Source of the DNA: Streptomyces longwoodensis
Lineage (GTDB): Bacteria > Actinomycetota > Actinomycetes > Streptomycetales > Streptomycetaceae
DNA length: 64,000 nucleotides
NCBI RefSeq assembly: GCF_001514125.1
Contig: NZ_KQ948552.1
Span: forward strand, 543,879-607,878
Direction of reading: 5' to 3'
The position numbers and the translations under genes were made by a program. The notes beneath the pieces were generated by a model. The model did not search any database. It was not told where the DNA came from and saw nothing but the letters and a program-made list of their open reading frames with translations. The first letter of the stretch is position 1. Each line of letters starts with the position of its first letter. Positions 35,947 through 45,203 of this stretch are shown here, in pieces.

Positions 35947-37587
35947 TCAGCGCTCGGTCACCTTGCCGTCGGCCACCTCCAGGCGGCGGGTGACGTGGAC
36001 CGCGTCCAGCATGCGGCGGTCGTGGGTGACCAGCAGCAGGGTGCCCTCGTAGGCGTCGAGGGCGGACTCCAGCTGCTCGATGGCCGGCAGGTCGAGGTGG
36101 TTGGTGGGCTCGTCGAGGACCAGCAGGTTGACGCCCCGGCCCTGGAGCAACGCCAGGGCGGCCCGCGTGCGTTCACCGGGTGACAGGCCGGCCGCGGGGC
36201 GCAGCACGTGGTCCGACTTCAGGCCGAACTTGGCCAGCAGCGTGCGGACCTCGACCGGTTCGGTGTCGGGGACGGCCGCCTGGAACGCGTCCAGCAGCGC
36301 GACGGGGCCGTGGAACAGGGCGCGGGCCTGGTCCACCTCGCCCACCAGGACGCCCGAACCGAGCGCGGCGTGGCCGGAGTCCAGCGGGAGGCGGCCCAGC
36401 AGGGCGGCCAGCAGGGTGGACTTGCCGGCGCCGTTGGCCCCGGTCACCGCGATCCGGTCGGCCCAGTCGACCTGGAGGGACACCGGGCCGAACGTGAAGG
36501 CGCCGCGCCGCACTTCGGCGTCCCGCAGGGTCGCCACGACCGCGCCGGAGCGGGGGGCGGAGGCGATCTGCATGCGCAGTTCCCACTCCTTGCGCGGCTC
36601 CTCGACGACCTCCAGGCGCTCGATCATCCGCTGGGTCTGCCGGGCCTTGGCGGCCTGCTTCTCGCTGGCCTCGCTGCGGAACTTGCGGCCGATCTTGTCG
36701 TTGTCGTTGCCGGCCTTGCGGCGGGCGTTCTTCACGCCCTTGTCCATCCAGGACCGCTGCGTCTGGGCCCGGTCCTGGAGCGCGGAGCGCTTGTCGGCGT
36801 ACTCCTCGTAGTCCTCGCGGGCGTGCCGGCGGGCGACCTCCCGCTCCTCCAGGTACGCGGCGTAACCGCCGCCGTAGAGGTTGACCGCCTGCTGGGCCAG
36901 GTCGAGTTCGAGGACCTTGGTGACCGTGCGGGTGAGGAACTCGCGGTCGTGGCTGACGACGACGGTGCCGGCGCGCAGCCCGGTCACGAACCGCTCCAGG
37001 CGCTCCAGGCCGTCCAGGTCGAGGTCGTTGGTGGGCTCGTCGAGCAGGAAGACGTCGTAGCGGGAGAGCAGCAGCGAGGCGAGGCCCGCGCGGGCCGCCT
37101 GGCCGCCGGACAGGGCGGTCATCGGCTGGTCGAGGTCCACCCGCAGGCCGAGCGCGTCGGCGGTCTCCTCGGCCCGTTCGTCCAGGTCGGCGCCGCCGAG
37201 GCCGAGCCAGCGCTCCAGGCTCGCCGCGTAGGCGTCGTCGGCGCCCGGGGTGCCGTCCACCAGGCCCTGGGTGGCCTCGTCCATGGCGCGCTGGGCGTCG
37301 GCCACGCCGGTGCGCCGGGCGAGGAACTCCCGCACGGTCTCCCCCGGCCGCCGCTCCGGCTCCTGCGGCAGGTGTCCGACGGCCGCCGTGGGCGGGGAGA
37401 GCCGCAGCTCGCCCTCCTCGGGCGCGGTGAGCCCGGCGAGCAGCCGCAGCAGGGTGGACTTCCCGGCGCCGTTGGCGCCGACCAGCCCGATCACGTCGCC
37501 GGGGGCGACGACCAGGTCGAGCCCGGAGAAGAGCGAGCGGTCGCCGTGGCCGGCGGCGAGGTTCTTGGCGACGAGGGTGGCGGTCAC
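35947..37587 (-). CDS. ABC-F family ATPase
   Basis: A 546-residue protein with two ABC domains and no membrane span. Walker A motifs are [11 protein letters not shown] (about 36-46 and about 385-395), signatures are LSGGQAARA and LSPGERTRA, and both Walker B sites read LDEPTNDLD or [10 protein letters not shown] basic, charged linker (about 245-330) with [17 protein letters not shown] lies between them, as in translational ABC-F proteins that act at the ribosomal E/P site. It may protect against ribosome-targeting antibiotics or tune translation. GTG start. Confidence 0.92.
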   Translation of the reverse strand: MTATLVAKNLAAGHGDRSLFSGLDLVVAPGDVIGLVGANGAGKSTLLRLLAGLTAPEEGELRLSPPTAAVGHLPQEPERRPGETVREFLARRTGVADAQRAMDEATQGLVDGTPGADDAYAASLERWLGLGGADLDERAEETADALGLRVDLDQPMTALSGGQAARAGLASLLLSRYDVFLLDEPTNDLDLDGLERLERFVTGLRAGTVVVSHDREFLTRTVTKVLELDLAQQAVNLYGGGYAAYLEEREVARRHAREDYEEYADKRSALQDRAQTQRSWMDKGVKNARRKAGNDNDKIGRKFRSEASEKQAAKARQTQRMIERLEVVEEPRKEWELRMQIASAPRSGAVVATLRDAEVRRGAFTFGPVSLQVDWADRIAVTGANGAGKSTLLAALLGRLPLDSGHAALGSGVLVGEVDQARALFHGPVALLDAFQAAVPDTEPVEVRTLLAKFGLKSDHVLRPAAGLSPGERTRAALALLQGRGVNLLVLDEPTNHLDLPAIEQLESALDAYEGTLLLVTHDRRMLDAVHVTRRLEVADGKVTER

Positions 37588-37650
37588 AGACGGTAGATCC
37601 TAGTGGGAGTCCCGACGGGCGGGGCACCTGGCCGGCAGGAGGCAGCGGGG

Positions 37651-38601
37651 ATGAGCGGCGGAGTGATCGTGGTGGGCGGCGGGGTGATCGGGCTGACGAC
37701 GGCCGTCGTGCTCGCCGAGCGCGGCCACCGGGTGCGGGTGTGGACCCGGGAGCCGGCCGAGCGGACCACGTCCGCGGTGGCCGGCGGCCTGTGGTGGCCG
37801 TACCACATCGAGCCGGTGGAGTCGGCGCGGGCGTGGGCGCTGCGCTCGCTGGAGGTGTACGAGGAGCTGGCCGCGCGGCCTGATCGGACCGGCGTCCGGT
37901 TGGTCGAGGGGGTGCTCGGCGAGACGGACCCGGCCGAGGTGGAGGGGTGGGCGGCCGGACGGCTGACCGGGCTGCGGGCGGCCACCGCCCGGGAGTACCC
38001 GCGCGGCGGGGGCCTGTGGGCGCGGCTGCCCCTCGTCGACATGCCGGCGCACCTGCCGTGGCTGCGGGAGCGGCTGGCGGCGGCCGGCGGCACGGTGGAG
38101 GTGCGCGCGGTGGGCGACCTCGCCGAGGCGGACGCCCCGGTGGTGGTGAACTGCTCCGGCCTGGGCGCCCGCGAGCTGGCCGCCGACCCGGCGGTGCGGC
38201 CCGTGCGCGGCCAGCTGGTCGTGGTGGAGAACCCGGGGGTCGGCACCTGGCTGGTCTCCACCGGCGCGGACGGCGAGCCGACGTACCTGCTGCCGCAGCC
38301 GGGCCGGCTGCTGCTGGGCGGGACCGCCGAGGAGGACGCGTGGTCGACGGAGCCGGACCCGGCGGTGGCCGAGGCGATCGTCCGGCGGTGCGCGGCCCTG
38401 CGCCCGGAGGTGGCGGGCGCGCGGGTGCTGGAGCACCGTGTGGGCCTGCGGCCCGCGCGGCCCGCGGTACGGCTGGAGCGCGGGACCCTGCCGGACGGGC
38501 GCCCGGTGGTGCACCACTACGGCCACGGCGGCGCCGGGGTGACGGTGGCGTGGGGCTGCGCCGAGGAGGCGGCCGGGCTGGTGGGCCCGGCCGCCTCCTA
38601 G
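37651..38601 (+). CDS. FAD-dependent D-amino-acid oxidase-like protein
   Basis: A 316-residue DAO-family oxidoreductase. IVVGGGVIGLTTAVVLAERG (residues about 6-25) binds FAD, VAGGLWWPY and VVNCSGLGARELA are family motifs, and YGHGGAGVTVAWGCA is the C-terminal FAD/substrate motif. It deaminates D-amino acids to keto acids with H2O2. AGGAGG lies nine bases before ATG 37651. The stop codon is part of a CTAG at 38598 followed by a sequence like an IS end. No PTS or signal peptide. Confidence 0.9.
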   Translation: MSGGVIVVGGGVIGLTTAVVLAERGHRVRVWTREPAERTTSAVAGGLWWPYHIEPVESARAWALRSLEVYEELAARPDRTGVRLVEGVLGETDPAEVEGWAAGRLTGLRAATAREYPRGGGLWARLPLVDMPAHLPWLRERLAAAGGTVEVRAVGDLAEADAPVVVNCSGLGARELAADPAVRPVRGQLVVVENPGVGTWLVSTGADGEPTYLLPQPGRLLLGGTAEEDAWSTEPDPAVAEAIVRRCAALRPEVAGARVLEHRVGLRPARPAVRLERGTLPDGRPVVHHYGHGGAGVTVAWGCAEEAAGLVGPAAS

Positions 38602-38682
38602 GGGGCGTCTCGTCGATCAGGGCGGATCAGGGAGCGGTCCGGTGACCTGGTCGTCTCCTGGACCGCGTGCCCTACGGCACGC

Positions 38683-40632
38683 CTACGGCACGCGGGGAGC
38701 GGTGCGCGGCCCCGCCACGCCGGTCGGCGCGACGGGCGTCGCCTGCTGCTTGCCCGACGTGGCGCGGGCGAAGGCGGCCGGGCCGCCGACCAGCGGGACG
38801 CGGGCCGAGGTGCGGGCCAGGTCCAGGGTCAGGGTCGGCCGGTCGGCGGGCGGGTCGATGAGGTCCCGGTCGGTGCCCGCGACGACCAGGGCGAGCCGGT
38901 GGCCCTTCGGCACGACGTGGTCGGTGGCCGCGAGGTCCACGGTCAGGGTGTACGCCCGGCCCGGTGTCAGCGGGACGCCGTGCCCGGGGTCGGCGGAGGT
39001 TCCGAGGTCGGCCCAGCCCCGGCTGACCACGGTGGCGCCGACGTCCACGGTCTTCGCCGCGGCCGCCTTGAAGCAGGCGCTGTCGCCCGGGGTGCTCGCG
39101 CCCCAGCAGGTGCGGTCGGTGAGGGTGGTGATGCCCTCGCCGCTCGCCGCGTAGTCGCGGATCGTGTCGGGGCCGACGTCGACCAGGACGGCGGACAGGT
39201 GGGCGGTCGCCGTGGTGGGCGTGGCGGTGACGGTGACGCGCGGGGAACCGGCGAGGCGCAGGTCCCGGGTGAGCGGCGCGGTCAGGAAGCCGGCCTTCTC
39301 CGGGGTGGACCGGTCGAGGTGGGCGGCCCAGTCGGTCTCGTCGAGCGCCGGGTCGTCCGTGAAGGTCTCGGTGCCGGGTGTGCGGCGCAGGCCGAGGGTG
39401 CCGACGCCCGGCTCGCCGCCCGGGGCGGGGCGCAGGGTGGTGGCGGTGGTGCCGCGCGGCGGCCAGGTGGCGGAGGTGACCCACTGGTCGGGGTGGCGCT
39501 CGACGTCCGCCATCGGCTCGCGGTCGATGCCGTTGTCGTAGCCGAGCAGTTCGTGGTCGAACCAGCGGTGCAGGGTGTCGACCCAGGCGGCGCGGCGGAA
39601 GTCGAACGGGTCGACGTGGCCGGTCTGGGAGAGCCAGATCTTGCGCCGCACGCCGTGGTCGGCGAGGGCGTCCCACCACTGGCCGAGGTGTTTGGTGCGG
39701 ACGTTGAGGTCCTGCATGCCGTGCACCAGGAAGACGCTGGCCCTGACCTTCGCGGCGTCCTTGACGTAGTCGCGCTCGGCCCACAGGGCGGTGAGGTCGC
39801 CGGTGCGCGGGGCACCGTCGACGAGGCGCTGCTGCACGGCGGCGCAGCGGGCGCGGGCCTCGGGGCTGTCGACGTAGTCGGAGAGCCACTCGGGGCCGGA
39901 GTCGTACAGCGGGGCGCCCTGCTGGAAGTAGTAGTCGTACCAGGAGGAGATGGCGCTGATCGGCACGACGGTGCGCAGGCCGCGCACGCCGGTGGCGGCG
40001 ACACCGTTGGCGATGGTGCCGTCCCAACTCTTGCCGATCATGCCGGTGCGGCCGTCGGTCCAGGTGGCGCGGGCCCGTTCGGTGCCGGTGCGGGTCGTGT
40101 ACGCGCGGGCACGGCCGTTCAGCCAGTCGACGACGGCCTTCGCGGACAGCACGTCGGAGCGGCCGCCGACGTCGACGCAGCCGTCGGAGCGGTTGGTGCC
40201 GGCGAGGTCGACGCCGACGACGGCGTAGCCGCGCGGCACGAAGTAGTTGTCGTAGAACAGCGGCATCTGCACGACGTGGCCGTCGGCGTCGTAGGTCTTC
40301 TTCTGGCTCTCGTTGCCGCGTCCGCAGCACGAGTAGTAGGGGCTGGCGTCCATGATGACGGGCACCTTGCGGCCCTGGGCGGCGGGTTCGCGGGGGCGCA
40401 CGATGTCGACGGCGACGCGGTCGGTGCGCCCGTCGCCGTCGCCGTCGAGGCCGGTGTCCACCCAGACGGCCTCACGGACCGCGTCGGCGTAGGAGTAGCG
40501 GGGCAGGCTCTCGCGGGTGCGGGCGGTTCCCGCCGCGCTCGCGGTCGCCGGGGTGAGGAAGGCCGCCAGGAGGAGGGTGACGGCGGCGGTCGCGAGCGGT
40601 CTCCAGGTCGTGAAGCGCGTGCGTGTCGGCAT
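38683..40632 (-). CDS. secreted Xaa-Pro dipeptidyl-peptidase-like hydrolase (CocE/NonD family)
   Basis: A 649-residue exported serine hydrolase. Residues 1 to about 34 are a signal peptide (TRTRF, then a hydrophobic core ending ASA-AG). The alpha/beta hydrolase domain has PVIMDASPYYSCCGRG and the nucleophile elbow GMIGKSWDGTIANG (Ser about 199). A C-terminal jelly-roll domain (about 470-640) follows. Relatives cleave X-Pro dipeptides or esters. ATG 40632 is used because it starts the signal peptide. It is divergent from the M1 peptidase; both are secreted, so they may act together in extracellular protein breakdown. Confidence 0.9.
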   Translation of the reverse strand: MPTRTRFTTWRPLATAAVTLLLAAFLTPATASAAGTARTRESLPRYSYADAVREAVWVDTGLDGDGDGRTDRVAVDIVRPREPAAQGRKVPVIMDASPYYSCCGRGNESQKKTYDADGHVVQMPLFYDNYFVPRGYAVVGVDLAGTNRSDGCVDVGGRSDVLSAKAVVDWLNGRARAYTTRTGTERARATWTDGRTGMIGKSWDGTIANGVAATGVRGLRTVVPISAISSWYDYYFQQGAPLYDSGPEWLSDYVDSPEARARCAAVQQRLVDGAPRTGDLTALWAERDYVKDAAKVRASVFLVHGMQDLNVRTKHLGQWWDALADHGVRRKIWLSQTGHVDPFDFRRAAWVDTLHRWFDHELLGYDNGIDREPMADVERHPDQWVTSATWPPRGTTATTLRPAPGGEPGVGTLGLRRTPGTETFTDDPALDETDWAAHLDRSTPEKAGFLTAPLTRDLRLAGSPRVTVTATPTTATAHLSAVLVDVGPDTIRDYAASGEGITTLTDRTCWGASTPGDSACFKAAAAKTVDVGATVVSRGWADLGTSADPGHGVPLTPGRAYTLTVDLAATDHVVPKGHRLALVVAGTDRDLIDPPADRPTLTLDLARTSARVPLVGGPAAFARATSGKQQATPVAPTGVAGPRTAPRVP

Positions 40633-40844
40633 GCGCGGGACGCTACCGCCGCCAACTCCCGTGCAGAAGAGGGCATCCGGTGCGGCACGCGTGGTTCCGC
40701 CGTGGCCGGATCGCACCCCTGGGGAGGGTGGGCTCGTGACGGCCGAATGGCGATCGTGTGACAGGGGCGGCCGTGGACAGGTTCCGCGCACGGGGAGTCA
40801 ATAGGCTTCGAACGGATCTGCTGTTCCGACGACTTGGAGCATTC

Positions 40845-42350
40845 GTGCACCGCAGACTCATCGCACCGGGCGCGCTCGCCGCGGCTTCCGTACTGCTGGC
40901 GATCCCGGCGTCGGCCGCGAGCTTCACCCCCGGCGCGCCGGGCATCGGCGACCCCTACTACCCGGCCTACGGCAACGGCGGCTACGACGTCTCGCACTAC
41001 GACCTGCGGCTGAAGTACCAGCCCGCGACGGACGAATTGGAGGGCACCGCGACCCTCCTCGCGAAGACCACGCAGGACCTGTCGCGCTTCGACCTGGACT
41101 TCCTCCTCGACGTGAGCGAGGTGCGGGTCAACGGCGTGGCGGCCGCCTTCTCCGCCTCGGGCGAGCACGAGCTGGTGGTCACGCCGAAGTCGCCGCTGCC
41201 CAAGGGCACGGCCCTGACGGTCGTGGTGCGCTACCACGGGGTGCCGTCGTCCAAGCAGGCGTACGGCTTCACCAGTTGGCACCGCACCCCGGACGGCGGG
41301 ATCGGCGCCAACGAGCCCGAGTCGGCCTGGTGGTGGTTCCCGAGCAACGACCACCCGCTCGACAAGGCGACCTACGACGTCTCGGTGCTCGTCCCGGACG
41401 GCACCCAGGCGATCTCCAACGGCACGCTGCAGTCGACGAGTTCGAAGCTGGGCTGGACGCGGTACAACTGGCGCGAGAACAAGCCGCAGACCACCTACCT
41501 GGCGACGCTCGCCGTGGGCCGGTTCGACGTGACGACCGGCACCTCCGAGGGCGGCGTCCCGGTGATCAACGCCTACAGCAAGGACCTGGGCGACAACGAC
41601 GGCGCGGCGCGCGCCAGCGTGGAGCGCACCGGGGAGATCGTCGACTGGCTCAGCGGCTACTTCGGGCCGTACCCGTTCAGCAGTGCCGGCGGCTACGTCC
41701 CCAACACCACGACCGGGTACGCGCTGGAGACGCAGACCCGCGTCTACTACAGCCCGCGCCAGTTCGCCAACGGCGCCAACACCTCCGTGGTCGTGCACGA
41801 ACTGGCCCACCAGTGGTACGGCGACAGCGTGTCGGTCAAGGGCTGGAAGGACATCTGGATCAACGAGGGCTTCGCGCGGTACGCGCAGTGGCTGTGGTCC
41901 GAGCACGAGGACGAGGGCACGGCGCAGCAGCTCGCCGACTACGTCTACGCCTCGCACCCGGCCGACGACGCGTTCTGGACCGTGAAGCCCGGTGACCCGG
42001 GTCCGGAGAACCAGTTCGACGGCGCGGTCTACGACCGGGGCGCACTGGCCATCCAGGCGCTGCGCAACGCGATCGGCGACGACGCGTTCTTCGCGGTCCT
42101 CAAGGGCTGGCCGCAGAAGTACGCCTACGGCAACGCGTCCGTGGCCGACTTCCAGCGGTACGCCGAGCAGGTGTCCGGCAAGCCGCTGGCCGCGCTGTTC
42201 GACACCTGGCTGTTCCAGCCGTCGAAGCCGGCCGCGCCCGCGGCGCGCGCGGCGTCCGTCGCGCCGTCGGCCCGGGGGGCGGCGCCGGTGCAGCCGAAGT
42301 CCTGGAAGCGGATCGCGGCGACGAACGACGTGCACGGCGCGGTCCGGTAG
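40845..42350 (+). CDS. secreted M1 family metallopeptidase
   Basis: A 501-residue zinc aminopeptidase-like protein. Residues 1 to about 25 are a signal peptide (HRRLIAPG ... ASA-AS). The zinc motif is HELAHQW (HExxH) followed by NEGFA 18 residues on, giving the third ligand Glu (about 322-345). The usual GxMEN exopeptidase loop is absent; the matching region reads YALETQTR (no clear GAMEN), as in some secreted M1 enzymes. GTG 40845 with GGAG upstream. A Pro/Ala-rich C-terminal tail may extend from the wall. Confidence 0.9.
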   Translation: MHRRLIAPGALAAASVLLAIPASAASFTPGAPGIGDPYYPAYGNGGYDVSHYDLRLKYQPATDELEGTATLLAKTTQDLSRFDLDFLLDVSEVRVNGVAAAFSASGEHELVVTPKSPLPKGTALTVVVRYHGVPSSKQAYGFTSWHRTPDGGIGANEPESAWWWFPSNDHPLDKATYDVSVLVPDGTQAISNGTLQSTSSKLGWTRYNWRENKPQTTYLATLAVGRFDVTTGTSEGGVPVINAYSKDLGDNDGAARASVERTGEIVDWLSGYFGPYPFSSAGGYVPNTTTGYALETQTRVYYSPRQFANGANTSVVVHELAHQWYGDSVSVKGWKDIWINEGFARYAQWLWSEHEDEGTAQQLADYVYASHPADDAFWTVKPGDPGPENQFDGAVYDRGALAIQALRNAIGDDAFFAVLKGWPQKYAYGNASVADFQRYAEQVSGKPLAALFDTWLFQPSKPAAPAARAASVAPSARGAAPVQPKSWKRIAATNDVHGAVR

Positions 42351-42372
42351 GAACCGCCCGGCAACGGCCCAA

Positions 42373-42408
42373 GGGGTGGTCCGGGGAGCGTGCTCCCCGG
42401 ACCACCCC
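42373..42408. terminator. bidirectional hairpin between M1 peptidase and permease remnant
   Basis: GGGGTGGTCCGGGGAGC (42373-42389) pairs exactly with 42392-42408, leaving a two-base loop. It serves the convergent M1 gene and the minus-strand remnant. Confidence 0.8.
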
Positions 42409-42424
42409 TCCGGCACGGGTCCTG

Positions 42425-42719
42425 CTACCGGGTGAGGTCCGTCAGCTCCTCGTTCTCGGTGCGGGTGACCCGGCGGCGCACACCGAACCAGCCCACGACC
42501 AGCGCGAGCGCGATCACGGGGATGAGGAGGAGGGTCTTGCGGCCCACCTCCGGGTCGTTGGCCATCATGCCGAGGCAGGCCAGCAGGAAGGCGATCGTGG
42601 CGATCTCCGGGGCGGTGCTTGAGGTCCTTGCTGTAGCCGGCGTCGCCCGCGTCCGCGGGCGACGTGGCCGTCTGCGCGGGGGCAGCGGCCGGGGCCGTGT
42701 GCACGGCGTCCTTGCTCAC
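42425..42719 (-). pseudogene. amino-acid permease remnant with large internal deletion and frameshift
   Basis: From GTG 42719 the frame reads a typical permease N-terminus (VSKDAVHTAP ... DAGYSKDLKHR, about 36 residues), where intact proteins go straight on to the first transmembrane segment. Instead, at about 42610 a different frame continues with a permease-like C-terminal end (PEIATIAFLLACLGMM, then LLLIPVIALALVVGWFGVRRRV, ending DLTR and TAG at 42425). About 400 codons are missing and the joint is out of frame, so no functional transporter can be made. A comparison by memory supports the amino-acid/polyamine permease family. The remnant sits between two intact genes with no mobile element nearby. 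Confidence 0.72.
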
Positions 42720-42935
42720 GGGTCGTTCCACTCTCTGGTGCGCCCGGGCGGGTCACGCCCGGGTCCGTACAGTCGCGGCCCGCGGCACCCGGTGGGGGCA
42801 CAGACCAAGGCAGCAGTCTCCCAGACCTCCTGCCCCGCTCGCGATGGCTCATGTCACAGAGCGTCGCTTCTCACACGCGGGGCGCGGTGGCACCAGGAGT
42901 GTCACCGCACTGGTGGGACAGCGATACTGCTGCTC

Positions 42936-43628
42936 ATGACGATCGAGACCGAGGAGCCGGTCCTCACCGTGGACGAGCTGGCCGCCCGCGCGGGCGTCAC
43001 CGTGCGCACGGTCCGCTTCTACGGCACCAAGGGCCTGCTCCCGCCGCCGGTGATCGGTCCGCGCCGGGTCGGCCACTACGGGCCCGCGCACCTCGCGCGT
43101 CTCGAACTGATCGAGGAGCTCCAGCGGCAGGGCATGACGCTCGCGGCGATCGAGCGGTACCTGCGCGGGCTGCCGCCGGACCTGACCGCGCACGACCTGG
43201 CCGTGCACCGCGCGGTGGTGGCGTCCTGGGCGCCGGAGGCGGCCGAGACCGTCGGGCGCGCGGAGCTGCACCGGCGGGCGGGGCGGGAGCTGACCGACGC
43301 GGAGGTGGACCGGCTCGCCGCCATGGACGTGCTCGCGCCCGACGGCGACTCCTACCGCGTGGACGCCGGTCTCCTGCGGCTGGGCGTGGAGCTGCTGGAT
43401 GTGCCGCTGTCGCAGGAGGTCGTCCTGGCGGCGCGGGAGGTGCTGCTGGAGCACTCCCGCGCGGCGGCGCAGGCGTTGTCCCGGCTGCTGCGGGACGCGG
43501 TCGCCGAGCGCGCCGCCGAGGACGTGCGCTCGCTCTCCGCCCACATGCACCCGCTGGTGGTGCAGGCCCTGCTGACGACCTTCCAGCGGTCGCTGCGCCA
43601 GGAGCTGCGCGGCTGGCTGACGGAGTGA
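42936..43628 (+). CDS. MerR family transcriptional regulator
   Basis: A 230-residue protein. The N-terminal MerR winged helix (about 9-77: LTVDELAARAGVTVRTVRFYGTKGLLPPP is read in two parts, then GHYGPAHLARLELI) is followed by a long C-terminal domain (about 90-230), mostly helical, of unknown ligand. Such regulators bind promoter DNA between -35 and -10. No metal-binding Cys is seen, so it is not a classic metal sensor. Its target may be its own gene. ATG start without a strong Shine-Dalgarno. Confidence 0.9.
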   Translation: MTIETEEPVLTVDELAARAGVTVRTVRFYGTKGLLPPPVIGPRRVGHYGPAHLARLELIEELQRQGMTLAAIERYLRGLPPDLTAHDLAVHRAVVASWAPEAAETVGRAELHRRAGRELTDAEVDRLAAMDVLAPDGDSYRVDAGLLRLGVELLDVPLSQEVVLAAREVLLEHSRAAAQALSRLLRDAVAERAAEDVRSLSAHMHPLVVQALLTTFQRSLRQELRGWLTE

Positions 43629-43674
43629 GCGGGCGGGCCACCGACGAGACCCCCCTGAGCGGCGGGGTGCCGGG

Positions 43675-45060
43675 TCAGCAGCGCGGCACCGGTTTGCTGT
43701 AGGTCGTGCCGCTGGGCGTGGAGACGTAGTGGTCGCTGACGTAGTGGCCGTTGTCGAGCCGGTCCCAGACCTTGGTGCCGCCGACCGCCGTCCCGGACTT
43801 CTGGCAGGTCACCCAGGCCAGCGCGCCGTTGGGCGCGGTGCCGAGCGCGGTGTAGGAGGTGCCGGGTCCGCCGCGCTCGGTCACCCCGGTGGCCGAGGCG
43901 ATCTGGTACGGGTACGTGCAGCGCGGCAGCGGTGGGCTCCAACTGGTCGTGGAGGGCGTGTCGACGTAGTGGTCGGCCACGTAGGCGCCGGTGTTCAGCT
44001 TGTCCCAGACGGTCGAGGTGCCGACCTTGGGTCCGCTGGTCTGGCACACCACCCGGACCGTGGCGTCCCGGGCGTACGACGTCACGGCCGCCGCGGTCGT
44101 GGTGGGCCCGGAGCGGGCGGTGACGGCGGCGGTGGTCCGGTACGGGTACGCGACCGTGGCGACGGGGGTGTCGAGGCGGTCGGTGTCGATGTTGACGCGC
44201 ACCCCGCCGTAGGTCTCGTCGTGGCCGCCGCGGAACTGCTTGGCGCGCTGGTGGACCGCCCACTTGCCGTCGGCGACGCCGGCCCAGCCCTTGAGCGAGT
44301 CGACCCCGTCGTAGCGGGCGACCCACAGGGCGTCGGGGCGGGCGTAGCCGGTGGAGGTGTAGACGTCGGCGAGCTGCTTGGCGCCGAGGCTGAGGTTCAT
44401 GTACACGCCGGACAGCCAGCCGAGGCGGTGCAGCTCCTTGGTCCAGCCGGAGACGTAGCTCAGCACGCTGGTGCGGCAGGTGGCGTTCGTCTGGGAGTAG
44501 TTCTCGATGTCGTTGTACAGGGCGCTGCCCGGGAGCATGCCGAGCGCCTTGGCGGCGGTGACCGCCTGGGTGGCGGCGGCCGTGCCCTGGGAGCGTGCGG
44601 TGGTGGCGCTGGTGCTGATCTTCGCGTCGCTCGCGCGGGCGCCGCAGGACGGTTGCAGACCCTTGTGGACGGGCAGCAGGCGCCACTTCAGCGCGGAGAC
44701 GGAGGCCACCCAGGAGGCGGTCAGCTGCGGTTGCGCGCAGGTGCGGTTGACGCCGGAGAGGTACACGCCGAGGGCGCGGTACGGCGAGGCGGTCCAGGCG
44801 CGGATCGTGGTGAGCGGCGGCGCCGTGCAGGCGTCGAAGGCGAGCCCGGAGTACCGGGTGGCGGTCGCGCCGGCCGGGTAGGCGGCCGTGGTGGCCGGTT
44901 CGGCGGCGGCGACCGGGGCGGTGGCCAGGACGGTGGCGACCGCGAGCGCGGCGGCCGAGGCCCAGGTCAGGACAGCGGTGCGGGACCTGACCAGGAGTGA
45001 GGCGGAGGCGAGAACTGGGGCGGGAACGTGGGCGGGAAGCGGATCCGGACGTGATGGCAT
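43675..45060 (-). CDS. secreted DUF1906 (GH25-like) protein with two SH3-like repeats
   Basis: 461 residues. A long N-terminal export signal ends near residue 53 (VAA-AEP). The DUF1906 glycoside-hydrolase-like domain (about 65-295, with LGVYLSGVNRTCAQPQL, YNDIENYSQTNATCRTSVLSYVSGW split across two parts, and WAVHQRAKQFRGG) resembles Rv2525c-like lysozyme folds. Two repeats of about 80 residues then follow (each PYPYR/PYQIAS... CQTSGPKVG or CQKSGTAVG ... YVADHYV/YVSDHYV), SH3-like wall-binding modules. It probably hydrolyses or binds peptidoglycan. Confidence 0.88.
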   Translation of the reverse strand: MPSRPDPLPAHVPAPVLASASLLVRSRTAVLTWASAAALAVATVLATAPVAAAEPATTAAYPAGATATRYSGLAFDACTAPPLTTIRAWTASPYRALGVYLSGVNRTCAQPQLTASWVASVSALKWRLLPVHKGLQPSCGARASDAKISTSATTARSQGTAAATQAVTAAKALGMLPGSALYNDIENYSQTNATCRTSVLSYVSGWTKELHRLGWLSGVYMNLSLGAKQLADVYTSTGYARPDALWVARYDGVDSLKGWAGVADGKWAVHQRAKQFRGGHDETYGGVRVNIDTDRLDTPVATVAYPYRTTAAVTARSGPTTTAAAVTSYARDATVRVVCQTSGPKVGTSTVWDKLNTGAYVADHYVDTPSTTSWSPPLPRCTYPYQIASATGVTERGGPGTSYTALGTAPNGALAWVTCQKSGTAVGGTKVWDRLDNGHYVSDHYVSTPSGTTYSKPVPRC

Positions 45061-45154
45061 GACGGCCCCCGAGCCGTGTGGGCTGAAATGCCCTCAGATT
45101 GGCGCTGTGTCCGGGTTTTGACAAGCCTTCGGGCAGGCGTGTCGCACAGCCGTC

Positions 45155-45181
45155 GGGGGCGGGCCGTCCGGTCCCGCCCCC
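45155..45181. terminator. GC-rich hairpin past the fadB stop
   Basis: GGGGGCGGG (45155-45163) pairs with CCCGCCCCC (45173-45181). It lies about 23 bases past the fadB stop on the minus strand. Confidence 0.6.
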
Positions 45182-45203
45182 GAGGGGTCGTCACGTCGGG
45201 GTG

